Shown here: positions 36,985 to 48,815 of the stretch, piece by piece | Position numbering within the stretch: the first letter of the stretch is position 1 | How the letters are laid out: each line of letters opens with the position of its first letter | Assembly (NCBI GenBank): GCA_943736015.1 | Contig: OX031063.1 | Coordinates: 35,556,172 to 35,620,171 of the forward strand | DNA: 64,000 bases | Direction: 5' to 3' | From: Tridacna crocea | Taxonomy: Eukaryota > Mollusca > Bivalvia > Cardiida > Cardiidae | Program-made: the position numbers and the translations under genes | The notes under the pieces: model-generated | The model's database searches: none | The model's input: only the letters and a program-made list of their open reading frames with translations | Told to the model about the DNA's origin: nothing

Positions 36985-37228
36985 GTGGCCTGCCCCACGC
37001 GAAAAGGAGCACACGGACATTTGGGTAAAGTGTCGCTTCGCATCAGCCCTCGCAGTTCGACACTTTCCGTTTTATGTAATTTTCAATTTAGCGCAAGTCT
37101 ACTGTGGCACAAAATCTAATGTGGTTTTACAGTGCCGTGTCGGATCAGCCTTCACGATCTGCGCAGGCTGATCCGAGACGACACATTATGGAAATGTCGG
37201 AATGCCCTTTTTCGCATATTGCAAGCCA
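36985..37228. mobile_element. MITE family D, full copy inside FB1
   Basis: The ends are TGGCCTGCcccacgCGAAAAGG and CCTTTTTCGCATATTGCAAGCCA, and subterminal ACACGGACATTTGG / GAAATGTCGGAATG also pair. An inner hairpin TCAGCCTTCACGATCTGCGC is near the right end. Confidence 0.78.
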
Positions 37229-37952
37229 TTTATAGTTGATACTTTGGACACTGATTAGTCTTTAAAGTTTAAAGGACCCATTTCACCAAAAAATATTCCC
37301 TGAAGATTGAGTTGCGATCTCAAAATGTGGCTTGATCGCCGCTGATCGCAAGTAATCGGCGGTTGAACACACCTTGGTCTTCTGTAGTCGCACAAGGTCG
37401 AGGGAAAGTATCCCCCCCCCCCAAAAAAAAAGATCGAAACTAGGTTTTTGACATGTCAAAAAACTAAGCTGCGACCTGTGCGATCTGAAAAAATCGCAGA
37501 TAGATTGCCGAAAGATTGTCCGTTAAACCATTTTTTAAGGGATCTTATCCAATTCAGATTTACTTTGAGAAAACCTGCTATAGGCGAAAAGTTTCAACAT
37601 GGTTAGCCTGCACAATTCCTGCAGTGTGACCAAATCGAGATGGTCCCTTTTCATGTGACGGGTTGCATATCATGAAATGATACTACTAGACATTACTCAA
37701 CCGAAATACCAACGAGGCAAATTCGTGGAGGTCATATTGATGTTAATGTAACAACGGGGAAAATATCGATTTCTGAGGACAGAAATCCATAATCGAGTTT
37801 GGAGGACATAAATCCATAATCGACTCCGATCAGCATCATAGATAGGCCTACATCGACATTTCTATTAACCTTGCAAAGATTATGAAGGATCCCGATGCCC
37901 ACGCCAAGCCGGTGTTCGAATCAGCGACCCAGATGTTGACAAGTCACACATT

Positions 37953-38172
37953 TTAACCCATTACCACACGATTCCTGTTTTTGACACCTTTGCAAAATAT
38001 TATTCAGGAAAACATTGTTAGAAAAGGAGAAATAACTTTTTACAAACTATTTCTCTCACAATGTTGTCTACTCAATATTACACTTAGATTTCAATGCACA
38101 CTTTGACATGTCGTCTTCAGTTTCTTTAAATTTGGACAGTCTTTTAATTGTTGTCATCTCGTAATGGGTTAA
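37953..38172 (+). mobile_element. MITE family A inside FB1
   Basis: The TTAA ends are intact. The centre (GAAAAGGAGAAATAACTTTT) is diverged and the second stem shortened. Confidence 0.82.
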
Positions 38173-39162
38173 ACGTGGTTTGAAAATGGGCGCACGCTTG
38201 ATGCGCAGTTCCTGACTAGATTTGTGTAACTATAATCTCAGCCCATAGGCGGTATCGGATAAAGATAGACGTCAGACTTAAACAGTGTACATGTATACTT
38301 ATTCGGTTGAGGTTTAACTTTCACCGGGTCCAAATAGGAAGGACCGGTGACACAGGAATTTTTACCCCTACACCGGCTCCAACATTTTTCGGTGCTGATA
38401 AACAAACATCCCGTGATAATCAGTCCTAACTAGAAAAGTGGAAGTTTTAACGCTAACTTCTACTTTTCAACTTTTCGAATTTTCGACTTTTCAACTTTTC
38501 GACTTTTCAACTTTTCGACTTTGTCTTTTCTAGATCGAAAAGTGGAAGTTTTATTGACAATTGTCATGTGAAAAACTTCCACTTTTCTACTTTTCGACCT
38601 AGCATTTTAAGACGAAAAGTGGAAGTTAGTGCTTCCTAATTTCTACTTTTCTAGACAAGCGTGAGGTCGAAAAGTGGAAAGTTTTATGACAATTGTCAGG
38701 TCAAAAACTTCAACTTTTTGACTTTTCGAGGTAACTTTTTTGCTAGAAAAGTGGAAGTTAGTGTGCCCAATTTCTACTTTTCGAGTTCCTCGTAGGTCGA
38801 AAAGTGGATGGCGGAAACAGGATTCCGTATAAGAAAGTCTACCCATCTCTGCATGCATAACAGTACGCCTCGGATATAACCACCTTTTGCGTCTACTTTA
38901 TGTAGAGCTAGCTATACTGGCCTCCTTTTTTGATGCCTCGACTATTACAATATTTTTGAAATAAAGAATACTTTTGCAACACCGGAGACGAAAAATTTGA
39001 GTTTTTCATGTACAGATTTTCAATTTTGACATTTATAGTGTTGCTTCAATTGGGGCTAATTGTTCCAGATGTTGCGGCAACCTTTAGAAGCTCTAAGAAA
39101 GGGTCTAGAGAGCAGAAATAAAATGTTCAATTTAGATCCGCTTTTCTGGTATTACAAAAAAT

Positions 39163-40162
39163 TTGTCCAGAAGCGCCAGCGGAGCGCGTTCAACTCCAGT
39201 TGCGGCATGAAAATAGGTAGCCGATAAATAGTTACACTGATGCGCAACAAGAACACGTACCCCTTTTTATGATGCTGCGAAAGCTTTAGTCGATAGCCAG
39301 TCATATTGAAGAAAAACTTTTGCAGCACGAGAAGAGGGACCGCATGGTAGAATCTCAACTTGCAAGGACACGAGATGCAATTCCTGTATTTTTATGTTGC
39401 CAGAAGTTAATTGAAGCTGCTCTAGATTACACACTAAGCTTTTGATGCTCCGAAAATAATACAAAGTAGTCGAAAGAATGAGTTAAACTTTCGGTCCCCT
39501 CTTCTGGTGGCTTGTTTTTTGTATTCGAACTTGAAAACTCTTTTGTGAAAGCTTTCCGGCCCCTCTCTCTCGTAACATAGGCAATGTTAAAGAGTTTTCA
39601 TGTGACAAATGGCCCTTTTCGTGTTTTTTATGCACAATGTGCACTTAGACTCTTTTTGGGATATGAGTATCTTTATCAATGCAACCAGTGCACCTTTGCA
39701 GATGTTTCTGATGTTGATTTACCAATCACAAGGCACGTCATTTCTTTCACTCTGCTGGGCGTTTTTCCAGCAGAAGCTCCGACTTTTCATTCCAATTCAA
39801 TGGCTAAATTCCGACAAAGTCGACGCCAAGTTCAGCTATTAGAGACGAATGAATCATGTCACACTGATCTTCATTACCGATAAAAACGATTTTTTCCAAC
39901 ATGTGAAAGAATCCTTGGATAGTTGCAGCGGCCGATCACCATTCATAGGGTTGAGGTATAAATATAGCCTAATGCGACCGTGCAGCGCGTGTAAATCCAA
40001 TTGCGGCATGATAATAGGTACCCAATAAAAAGTTACACTGATGCGCGACAAAGAGAAAACTCCTTTTAAGATGCCGCGAAAGTTTTTGCCGCTGTCCGGC
40101 CATATTGAAGAAAAGCTTTTGCAGCACGAAAAGAGGAACTACATGGAAACATCTCAATTTGC
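39163..40162. repeat. Direct repeat inside the palindrome core
   Basis: Bases 39,163-39,371 recur in direct orientation at about 39,975-40,170. The continuation 39,372-39,800 recurs directly at 44,003-44,410, because FB3 split the second copy. An inverted copy belongs to the right arm (about 45,220-45,850). The unit is therefore present three times. Confidence 0.75.
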
Positions 40163-41694
40163 AAGCACACACTGATCAACGTGAGCCGCGGTCACCATGT
40201 GTTCTCAGTACACCAGATCGAATTTTCCATGGAAGAACCAGAGGTGGTGTAAGTATTTTCAATTTTTATGGACCTGATTAACCTAGATAGAAATGTTGAA
40301 TTACAGCAATGTCAAGACTAATGACTGATCTGTTTACACACATACTAGGGAATAATAATACCATCATATAAGCGAGCTGTGGCTTTATGAGCAACTGGGG
40401 TCCGATTCTTTTGAAGTTTGTTGCCGATTTTCGGACAAAATCCCCTAACCATTGTTCATTTTACAAGTGTGTATGAAAAGATAAATGTATTCCCTAAAAG
40501 AACACAAAATTTCACTGAGAAATGTCCATCCAAAGCGAAGATATACGTTTTTGAATGGACCTGGGTAGAGGAAAATATGCTAACAAGACACCATTTTCAT
40601 TTTCACAGTATGTACCTGGACACCAGATCAGAAAAAGCTTGTGGTAAGTGGACACCAACCTTTAAATCATCAATATTTCTGCCTGAAACTCGATGCATGG
40701 GCTGTATACGAAGACTATTTTTGTAAACATTATGTCCTTACGGTCCATTACCTGATAAAGAGCATGTTCAACGCAATTTCATTACTTGTAGCACTTGCTT
40801 TTTTTAAAATATTTGCAATGTTACGACAATTTACGAAGTAGACCTACGATGCTTGATCACAATTGACCGGCCATTGCCTCCAATGTTGGTGCAAGACATG
40901 TTCTTTTTTTTTACTGCGTTTTACTTTTATGAATTGCGTATTAACCCATTACCACGCAATCACGAGCTTTAATGACCCTTGGATTTAGATGGCTTCGAAA
41001 AACATTGTCTTTAAGGAAAAACCCTTATTAACTAATACAGAGTGTACATTATTTACGACATTTGGCCTGATTCTTAGTTTAAATAATTTTCGTATCCGCT
41101 TGGCCAACTGCCAGCGGGCTCTTAGAATGGCGTTCTACCCTTCGTACATTTGCATGCTTGCGTTTGTTCGTCTACGCGTTTATTTCTAAAATTTTTATTT
41201 AATCGACCTCTCCTCAGAAACCACCAAGTGGAAATCAACAAAATTCAACGTGGATGATTCCATAAATTTCTTTCGAGATACTTGGATCCTTTAAAAAAGA
41301 TGGCTTATGAGGAAGGAGCTTATTCTCCGTGTACGGCGCGTTGTGAAAATTGTAAAATTTGTCATCTCAAAAGAACTCAATCACGAGATTGGCATTGGGT
41401 AGCTTTCTATCACATTCCTTCAAAAAATTTTGATCTGCTTAAAAACGTGGCTTTTGTTGGTGGGACTTATTTTCTCTTTGTGTCATAAAGCGGAAGTACT
41501 TGCAACTCTTTAAATGAATTCATTGATAATACATGTATGTAAATCTACATGTATTTCATAACACAGATGATCTCTGATAATGTTTCATTTTATCCAATAT
41601 GCTGGGTGATCATGAGATATGAGATATTAATCTTTATTGTTACAAACTTACATAGTTCTTGGAAATGCAGCATTAGTGCTCAGAAATAGTTTTG

Positions 41695-41865
41695 TACGTA
41701 GTGTGTTAGGAAATTATTAGAGAGGTTAATTGCAGCCATGGCAAATTACTAAATTAAATCTTTTCTGAAATTCATCATTTATAAAAAATAAACCACGTCT
41801 ATTTCCTGTTTCGGTTTTTTTATTTCGGTTTATTTACAAAACCATGACGAAACAGACTGTGTATC
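41695..41865. repeat. FB3 loop segment with an inverted copy at 55,855-56,022
   Basis: The segment from AATTATTAGAGAGGTTA to ACAGACTGTGTATCAGAAC matches the reverse complement of 55,855-56,022 over about 170 bp. The rest of the loop (41,866-42,167) contains motifs of the type GTATTAAGCAAGCAACCTG, a widely scattered repeat type. Confidence 0.75.
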
Positions 41866-42824
41866 AGAACAATTACGCTCGAAGAAATAGAATCAGACCG
41901 CAAATTCTGTGGCAGTCTGCAATTTGAACTGACCACTGTTGGAGGGTCTGATGACCTCTCCCATAAATTTCAGCAATACGAAATACAGTAAAACCTGGCA
42001 TGTTGGCCACCTGTATTAAGCAAGCAACCTGAATAAACAAGCATACAAGTAGTTCCCGACAAATAGCAATGCACAGACATTCATCTGTATCAAGCAAGCA
42101 CCTGCCTTTGGCAAGCTCTTTTGACCGTCCATTTGGTAATTGATTAATATAGGTTGAACTGTGACTATTTCTGAGCACTAATGCTGCATTTCCAAGAACT
42201 ATGTAAGTTTGTAACAATAAAAATTAATATCTCATATCTCATGATCACCCAGCATATTGGATAAAATGAAACATTATCAGTGATCATCTGTGTTATGAAA
42301 TACATGTAGATCTACATACATGCATTATAAATGAATTTATCATCAGTTAAAGAGTTGCAAGTACTTCCGCTTTATGACACAAAGAGAAAATAAGTCCCAC
42401 CAACAAAAGCCATTTTTTTAAGCAGATCAAAATTTATTGAAGAAATGTGATAGAAAGCTACCCAATGCCAATCTCGTGATTGAGTTCTTTTGAGATAACG
42501 AATTTTACAATTTTCACAACGCGCCGTACACGGAGAATAAGCTCCTTCCACATAAGCCATCTTTTTTAAAGGATCCAAGTATCTCGAAAGAAATTTATGG
42601 AATCATCCACGTTGAAATTTGTTGGTTTCCACTTGGTAGTTTCTGAGGGGAAGTCAATTAAATAAAAATTTTAGAAATAAACGCGTAGACGAACAAACGC
42701 ACGCATGCAAATGTACGAAGGGTAGAACGCCATTCTAAGAGCCCGCTGGCAGTTGGCCTATAGCGGATTTGAAAATTATTTAAACAAAGAATCAGGCCAA
42801 ATGTGGTAAATAATGTACACTCTG

Positions 42825-43139
42825 CAAGCGCGGATCCAGATATCTTTCTCAGGGGGGGTCCCACCGAAAACGCACTCGTCTTATTATATGATACTTTGAT
42901 TTCCGGATTTCAGTGGATGTAAGCCGTTTACAAGAAAAGTCAACGTTTCCAGTTCTAACCATGAGGAATTCTCCACATTTAGAACTTTTTTTTAAAGTTA
43001 TTACTGCATTTTACATAAATGCTGTGCAATATCAAACCAGTAGACCTACCATTTCACGAATCCGGCAACCGCGTTTTTGCAAAAGTTCCAGGGGGGGTCC
43101 GGACCCCCGGTCCCCCCCCCCCCCCTGGATCCGCCCATG
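42825..43139. mobile_element. 315-bp MITE inserted in one FB3 arm only
   Basis: Termini CAAGCGCGGATCCAG and CTGGATCCGCCCATG form imperfect 15-bp inverted repeats. CTCTG is duplicated at 42,820-42,824 and 43,140-43,144. The other FB3 arm (near 41,040) shows the empty site. The inside carries GGGGGGGTCC/GGACCCCC tracts beside both ends. It has no coding capacity, and the superfamily is uncertain. Confidence 0.85.
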
Positions 43140-44740
43140 CTCTGTAATAGTTAATAAGGGTTTTTCTTTATAGACAATGTTTTTCGAAGCCATCTTTCCC
43201 AGGGACATTAAAGCTCGTGATTGCGTGGTAATGGGTTAATACGCCATTCATAAAACTGAAACGCAGTAAAAAAAAGAATTGGAGGCAATGACCGGTCAAT
43301 TGTGATCAAGCATCGTAGGTCTATTTCGTAAATTGCCGTAACATCGCAAATATTTCAAAAAAAGCAAATGCTACACGTAATGAAATTGCGTTGAACATGC
43401 TCTTTATCAGGTAATGGACCGTAAGGACATAATGTTTACAAAAATAGTCTTCGTATACTGCCCATGCATCGAGTTTCAGGCAGAAATATTGATGATTTAA
43501 AGGTTGGTGTCCAGTTACCACAAGCTTTTTCTGATCTGGTGTCCAGGTACATACTGTGAAAATGAAAATGGTGTCTTGTTAGCATATTTTCCTCTACCCA
43601 GGTCCATTCAAAAACGTATATCTTCGCTTTGGATGGACATTTCTCAGTGTAATTTTGTGTTCCTTTAGGGAATACATTTATCTTATCATACACACTTGTA
43701 AAATGAACAATGGTTAGGGGATTTTGTCCGAAAATCGGCAACAAACTTCAAAACAATCAGACCCCAGTTGCTCATAAAGCCACAGTTCGCTTATATGATG
43801 GTATTATTATTCCCTAGTATGTGTGTAAACAGATCAATCATTCGTCTTGACATTGCTGTAAATCAACATTTCTATCTAGGTTAATCAGGTCCATAAAAAT
43901 TAAAAATACTTACACCACCTCCGATTCTTCCATGGAAAATTCGATCTGGTGTACCGAGAACACATGGTGTCCGCGGCTCACGTTGATCAGTGTGAAGCAC
44001 ACGATATGCAATTCTTGTAATTTTATGCTGCCAAAGGTTAATTAGATTTGCTCTGGATATTTGAGCAAGCTTTTGGCGCTCTGAAATGACATAAAGTAAT
44101 TGAAATAACGAGTTAAACGTTCGGTCCCCTTTTCTGGTGGTTTGTTTTTCGTGGTCGAAATCAATGATTTTTTATGAAAGCTTTTCGACCCACTTAATTA
44201 TTGTACCCTTGGTAAAGTTGAAGAGGGTTTCTTTGACAAATGGTCCTGTTTTTTTTTTTGTAAGTTGTCTTTCACTCTATTTTTTATGAGTCGTGGATTT
44301 CACTACAAACAGTGCACATTTGGAAGTGTTTCTGATCTTGCTTTACCAATTACAAAGCACGTCCTTTCATTCACACTGCCAGCTGTTTTTCCAGACGATA
44401 ATTTTCGTTTTAAACTGTCCATTAGAAAACGATAAACTATATGACACGAATAGGTTTATCTTTCAAATAGTAGAAAACATTGTGGATAAGTAGAAAGTGT
44501 TGGTTTTTAACAATTATTCGGACTTGCAACTCATATGTTTACATTCCGTTGCAAAAAGTTATTCGGCTGAGCTCCTTCTGCTGATTTTTCACCCAACTGA
44601 AACAATTGGATGTGTTTGTACGCTTGATTTCCTTCTCGCCGTTTCTAAACGGTATTTAAGGTGCAAGAGCGTGACAATTCGTCTTTTCACGAATTTCCTT
44701 TGTTTCACTGATTTGTAGCGATGTATACTTCTAATTTTCA

Positions 44741-44899
44741 CGGATTTTATGGCAAGCTTGTCCAAATTGAAAAGTACAACATAAAAATTCTTTAAAAATA
44801 TCACAATTAAGGAGAAAAAACGGATTTTATGGCAAGCTTGTCCAAATTGAAAGTACAACATAAAAATTCTTTAAAAAATGTCACAATTAAGGAGAAAAA
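44741..44899. repeat. Tandem duplication, 80-bp period
   Basis: Two copies of an 80-bp unit beginning CGGATTTTATGGCAAGCTTG lie head to tail and are nearly identical, so the duplication is recent. It sits in the centre of the collapsed palindrome. Confidence 0.9.
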
Positions 44900-46654
44900 A
44901 AAGTGAAACACTTATTTATATATTTTTGTAAAGCGGTAATTAAACAAAACATTGAAAGATGTTGATTATCAGCATTTTCTCAGTTCCTCACAATGCTCTC
45001 AGTACTCATTATGTGAGGCTTTTACAACTCGGAATTGTTTGGTAAAAGAATCGGTAAAATAATTAAAAAATGCAACAACACATTTGAAGAGGCAGGTTGT
45101 TTATATTTGTGCTGCAGATATTTTACATTGGCCAGTGCACTTATCCAAGAATTCCATCAGATGTTGGCAAAATATTTTTTAATCGTTTATGAAATTCAGT
45201 GCGACATGATTCATTCGTCTCTCATTGCCGAACTTTGCGTAGAATTTGTCGAAGAAAGATCGGAGCGACTGCTGGAAAAACAGCTGGCAGAGTGAAAGAA
45301 ATGACGTGCCTTGTGATTGGTAAATCAACATCAGAATCAATTCCAAAGGTGCACTGGTTTGTTCTGATAAAAATGCTCATATCCGAGATAGAGTCAAAGA
45401 GCACACAATGCATAAAGAAAACACGAAGAGGTCCATTTGTCATATAAAAACTCTTTAATCTCACCTATGGCTCGATAATCAAGGGCCGAACAGCTTTCAC
45501 AGAAGTTTTCTTGATTTCGACTAAAAAACGTAATAAGGGACCGAAAGCTTAACTCACTATTTCGAGTACTTTGTATTATATTCGGAGCATCAAAGGCTTG
45601 TTGTATAATCCAGAGCAACCCCAATTACTTCTGGTAGCAAAACAAAAGTACAGGAATTGCACCCTGTGTGCTTGCAAGTTGAGAATTTTCCCTGTGGTCC
45701 CTCTTCTAGTGCAGCAAACGTTTTTCTTCAAAAAAGCCGGCTAACGACTAAAGCGTTTGCAGCAACTGTGTAACTTTTTATCGGGTGCCTATTGTCATGC
45801 CGCAACTGGATTTGCACGCGCTGCGCGGGCGCCTTTGGATAAATCTATCGTATCACCAGAAAAGTGGCTCCAAATTGAACTGTTTATTTCTGCTCTCTAG
45901 ACCCTTTATTAGACTTTCTAAAGGTTATTACGACATCTGGAACTATTTGCCCTAAATTTAGATTCATTATAAATGTCAAAATTGAAAATCTCTAAATGAA
46001 AAACTCAAATTTCCCACTCATTGACCGCCTCCGGTGTTGCGAAAGTATTCTTTATTTCAGCAACATTATATCAGTTGAGGCTTCCAAAAAGTAGGCCTGT
46101 ATAGCTAGCCCTAAATAAAGTAGACGCAAAAGGGTCCCTATAAAGTAAGAAACGGAACCGAAACGAAACGCAACGAAACGGAACGAAACGCAACGAAACG
46201 GAACGAAACGTTACGAAACGGAACGAAACGTTACGAAACGGAACGAAACGCAACGAAACGGAACGAAACGAAACGAAATAGAACGAAACGGAATATAACG
46301 AGAACGAAACGAAACGGAACGAAACGAAATGGAATCTAGCAGCGTTTTTTTTTTTTAACTTATCTTTTTGTCTCAATTCATTGTTTATCTGTTGTACTGT
46401 TTCCAGTTGTTTTATCCCACAGTGTATGTAAGGCACAAAAGGGTTATGTTGCTGAATTTTTGCGATTATTTTGCATTGAAAATCTGGTCAAAGTCAAGAT
46501 TAAGCACTTAAAACGATAATCCTCTACAAGGGAGTGTAGTTTTAAGGTTGCACAAAAAACATATTAGGTGCAATTTTAAATATTTGACGTGTAGAGAAAA
46601 TTTAATTTTGTTCTGTCACTATGGTATCAGAGTATTATCACAGGGCGCCGGAAT

Positions 46655-46945
46655 ATGGCGAGCCTGGGTAGTACAGTTGGTAGCGTACAGGACTTCAAAA
46701 CATGGGTCGCTAGTTCAAATATCCATTCGACAAATTTCTTTCCAAAGATTGATGATAATCATTGCGACAGGATTCATTCCTCTCTTTCTCCAGTGATCAC
46801 CGATAGTAAGCGATTAAAAGCAGCCAGTGGCTTGGGAAGAATATTACTCTCGAAGTACTTGTAAAAAGAACTGCAGGAAAACACAGATAGGTGTAATGCA
46901 GCGATTTTGTTTGGTTTGTATTAGAGTTTAATGCCTTTTTAACAG
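46655..46945 (+). mobile_element. tRNA-derived SINE inside FB2
   Basis: The A box is TAGTACAGTTGGTAGCG and the eroded B box CTAGTTCAAATATCC. The body holds GATTGATGATAATCATTGCG and ACAGGATTCATTCCTCTCTT, repeated in the copies at 48,541, 56,800 and 58,693. Confidence 0.75.
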
Positions 46946-46984
46946 CGTAGGTCATATCATGGTGGTCAGTGTCGTACTAATGTG

Positions 46985-47067
46985 TTTCCTGGCCTTTTCA
47001 CACCAGTACTGACCAGGTCCAGGTCACGATTCTGATGCGCTAACCACTGAGCTATCCGGCCGGGCCC
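46985..47067 (-). repeat. tRNA-like SINE head, reverse
   Basis: On the minus strand GGCCGGATAGCTCAGTGGTT matches a tRNA A box followed by AGCGCATCAGAATCGTGACC. The remainder is not tRNA-like. Confidence 0.55.
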
Positions 47068-47099
47068 AATGTAGCGATGCATGCAACGTAAAGAGCGTT

Positions 47100-47228
47100 A
47101 AATCTTAAGACATTGTAGTAAAGAGAGAAAATGCTGGTAACGAACATTTTATCCTTTTCTTAAAACATTTTCAAAAGTACTAGTATTCTCCTTTAGGGGC
47201 GGTGAAACTCATGATTTTGTAACAAGGG
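47100..47228. mobile_element. MITE family A fragment inside FB2
   Basis: AGAGAAAATGCTGGTAACGA, then CCTTTAGGGGCGGTGAAACTC, and an end ATTTTGTAACAAGGGG. The left end is missing. Confidence 0.55.
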
Positions 47229-47285
47229 GTTTGTTTCTTTCATGTTTAAATCGAAAACTGAGGTCATATCTGTTCTGCAATGAGA

Positions 47286-47355
47286 GCTGTGATCGTATGG
47301 TGGTTAGTGCTTTGCGAAGTAGCCGACATTTCCGGTTCGAATCCTGGTCACGGCA
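47286..47355 (+). pseudogene. tRNA-His-like relic
   Basis: Seventy bases from GCTGTGATCGTATGGTGGTT to TTCGAATCCTGGTCACGGCA match eukaryotic tRNA-His in the acceptor, D and T arms. The anticodon stem is broken (TTGCG against CGACA) and the loop AAGTAGC lacks the GTG anticodon. It is therefore a pseudogene or SINE head, not a working tRNA. It sits inside FB2. Confidence 0.8.
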
Positions 47356-47569
47356 GGTCTGTGACCGTCGCTATCTCGGCACAGCTTAACAATTTTTAGC
47401 TGGCCTTTGGGTTGTAAGGCGTCTTACACCACTTTTCAGACGATTTCAATTCTATGACTGCATCGGTTGACTCTGCTGACGTTTTTTATTGTTTTTACCA
47501 CCCAAGCAATTTCATCTCTTTCCTCTTTGTTGTGCATATTGTTGAAAATGTAACACTACGATTAGATAC

Positions 47570-47825
47570 GAGCCTTGCTTCTGGCAAAAGGGGGTTTAAT
47601 GCCTCGCAGTTATGCATGGTACCAAGTAGGTCATCATATTATTATGGATACATAATTTCCACCTTTGTTTAAAAGCCGACTGAATCACGAGGTACACTGG
47701 CCCTTTGACAGGTAGAATATTGACTAGGTAGAATATTGACTAACTAGCAAACATTTTCAATTAAGATCAGCCTACGCAGATTGCGCCATGCAGCGATACA
47801 ACTGTTTAGTTGAAACATTTCTATC
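47570..47825. mobile_element. MITE family F inside FB2
   Basis: CGAGCCTTGCTTCTGGCAAA lies at the left, and CTAGCAAACATTTTC and CAGCCTACGCAGATT follow. The right end is lost. A 16-bp direct repeat (GGTAGAATATTGACTA) lies at 47,711-47,745. Confidence 0.6.
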
Positions 47826-47944
47826 TTACATCGATTGAAAAACAAGTTCTTACAACTTGTACTTATCTCTCGCTATTCTGCTTCCTCGGCACTAAACCAG
47901 TACTTGCGCCAAAATGTGTGGGCTAATGAAAAATCCCAAAGCTG

Positions 47945-48018
47945 ACACCCGCTCCCGTGTATCGAACTCGGGACCTGATGATTATGAGGTCGACGCTCAA
48001 CCCTACGACCACGGACGC
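47945..48018 (-). repeat. tRNA-like SINE head, reverse
   Basis: On the minus strand GGCGTCCGTGGTCGTAGGGT, CTCATAATCATCAGGTCCC and GAGTTCGATACACGGGAG give A-box-like, anticodon-like and good B-box regions in the right order. Confidence 0.6.
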
Positions 48019-48109
48019 CACACAATAATGTTGAAAAGGGTGTTAGACACTATACAGTCAATAAAATCAAGCGTTGGAATATTTCAAGTATGTTTTTTTG
48101 TGGCAAGAT

Positions 48110-48240
48110 CATTCAGAACCCTAGCCAAGTACTGGTGGAACTCACAATAAATGAATCCGTGAGCTGTTGCCGTGATATAACTGAAAAATTGTTGAAAGCG
48201 GTGTTAAATCTAGAATCAGTCAATCAATCAAAATCGTCTG
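48110..48240 (+). repeat. SINE 3' part
   Basis: GAGCTGTTGCCGTGATATAACT and TTGTTGAAAGCGGTGTTAAA match 9,570-9,620. The tail is (AATC)3. Confidence 0.55.
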
Positions 48241-48540
48241 TCCCGGTCTCGACGATTTTTTATGTATGTCTGTTTCATGCAAAAAAAAAAAGATGTTCAA
48301 TATATTTAGCCATGTTCAGTGACATAAGGTCTTCGATGCTTCTATTTTGGGATAGAAATTAAAGTGATTGAAAAACAGACAGTGCATGAAGAAAGGTGAT
48401 ATCTGCACAAATGTACAAAATTTAAATAAAGACTCAAAACCGGCATTCTAATTCGCCTGATATAAAATGGATTATTTTTCTAAAGCATCTTGTAAGAATC
48501 CAAACCGGTTTCATTACCGGCAGTAGGTGTTATCAAAAGG

Positions 48541-48815
48541 TCTCGGTAGCTCAGTCAGTACTGTACAGGACTTGAGAACAGATAGTCGCTGGTTCGATTC
48601 CCTACTCTGCCAATTTCTTTTCGACGATTGATGATAGTCATTGCAGTAAGATTCATTCCTCTTTCGTCGAAGGCCGTTGTGTCGGCTAGGGTTATTTAGA
48701 AAAGCAGAAAAATGGCATGTAAACAACGTTATGTAGAAAACTTTTGTAAGAAATTCCAGGAAAGCACCGATAGACCTGCACTGGCAGCTGCTTTGTAATT
48801 GAAATTATGTTGAAA
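48541..48815 (+). mobile_element. tRNA-derived SINE inside FB2
   Basis: The A box is TCGGTAGCTCAGTCAGTACT and the B box CTGGTTCGATTCCC. The body shares GATTGATGATAGTCATTGCA and ATTCATTCCTCTTTCG with 46,655. Confidence 0.78.

Larger units (their letters stand above)
36355..38829. mobile_element. Foldback element FB1 (2,475 bp), CTTTTCGAC-rich inverted repeats
   Basis: The terminal inverted repeats (about 36,355-36,765 and 38,427-38,829) begin TACGGAATCC. They are built from many direct and inverted copies of CTTCCACTTTTCGAC and its complement, so each arm can itself fold. A 6-bp duplication TAAGAA flanks the element (36,349-36,354 and 38,830-38,835). The unfilled site is preserved in the opposite palindrome arm near 49,858. 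The core carries a family D MITE (36,985-37,228) and a family A MITE (37,953-38,172) and no recognisable gene. Confidence 0.85.
40171..43994. mobile_element. Foldback element FB3 (about 3.8 kb), 1.5-kb inverted repeats
   Basis: The arms 40,171-41,689 and 42,168-43,994 are inverted copies, highly similar by eye, starting ACTGATCAACGTG. The loop is 41,690-42,167. Flanks AAGCACAC (40,163-40,170 and 43,995-44,002) suggest a 5-8 bp duplication; the exact boundary is ambiguous because CACAC is shared. An uninterrupted homologue of the site is at about 39,360-39,375. Mirrored open frames of 102 codons (40,418-40,726 and 43,436-43,744) differ at about five residues; they resemble no family I know and may not be genes. 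Each arm includes half of a family A MITE. Confidence 0.83.

Noticed and set aside
46071..46436. Open frame of 121 codons rich in FRFVSF, and its counterpart at 49,574-49,834
   Set aside because: Both are translations of the GAAACG repeat in the FB2 ends.
48541..48612. Possible functional tRNA gene
   Set aside because: The anticodon and acceptor arms do not pair, and a SINE body shared with other copies follows it.
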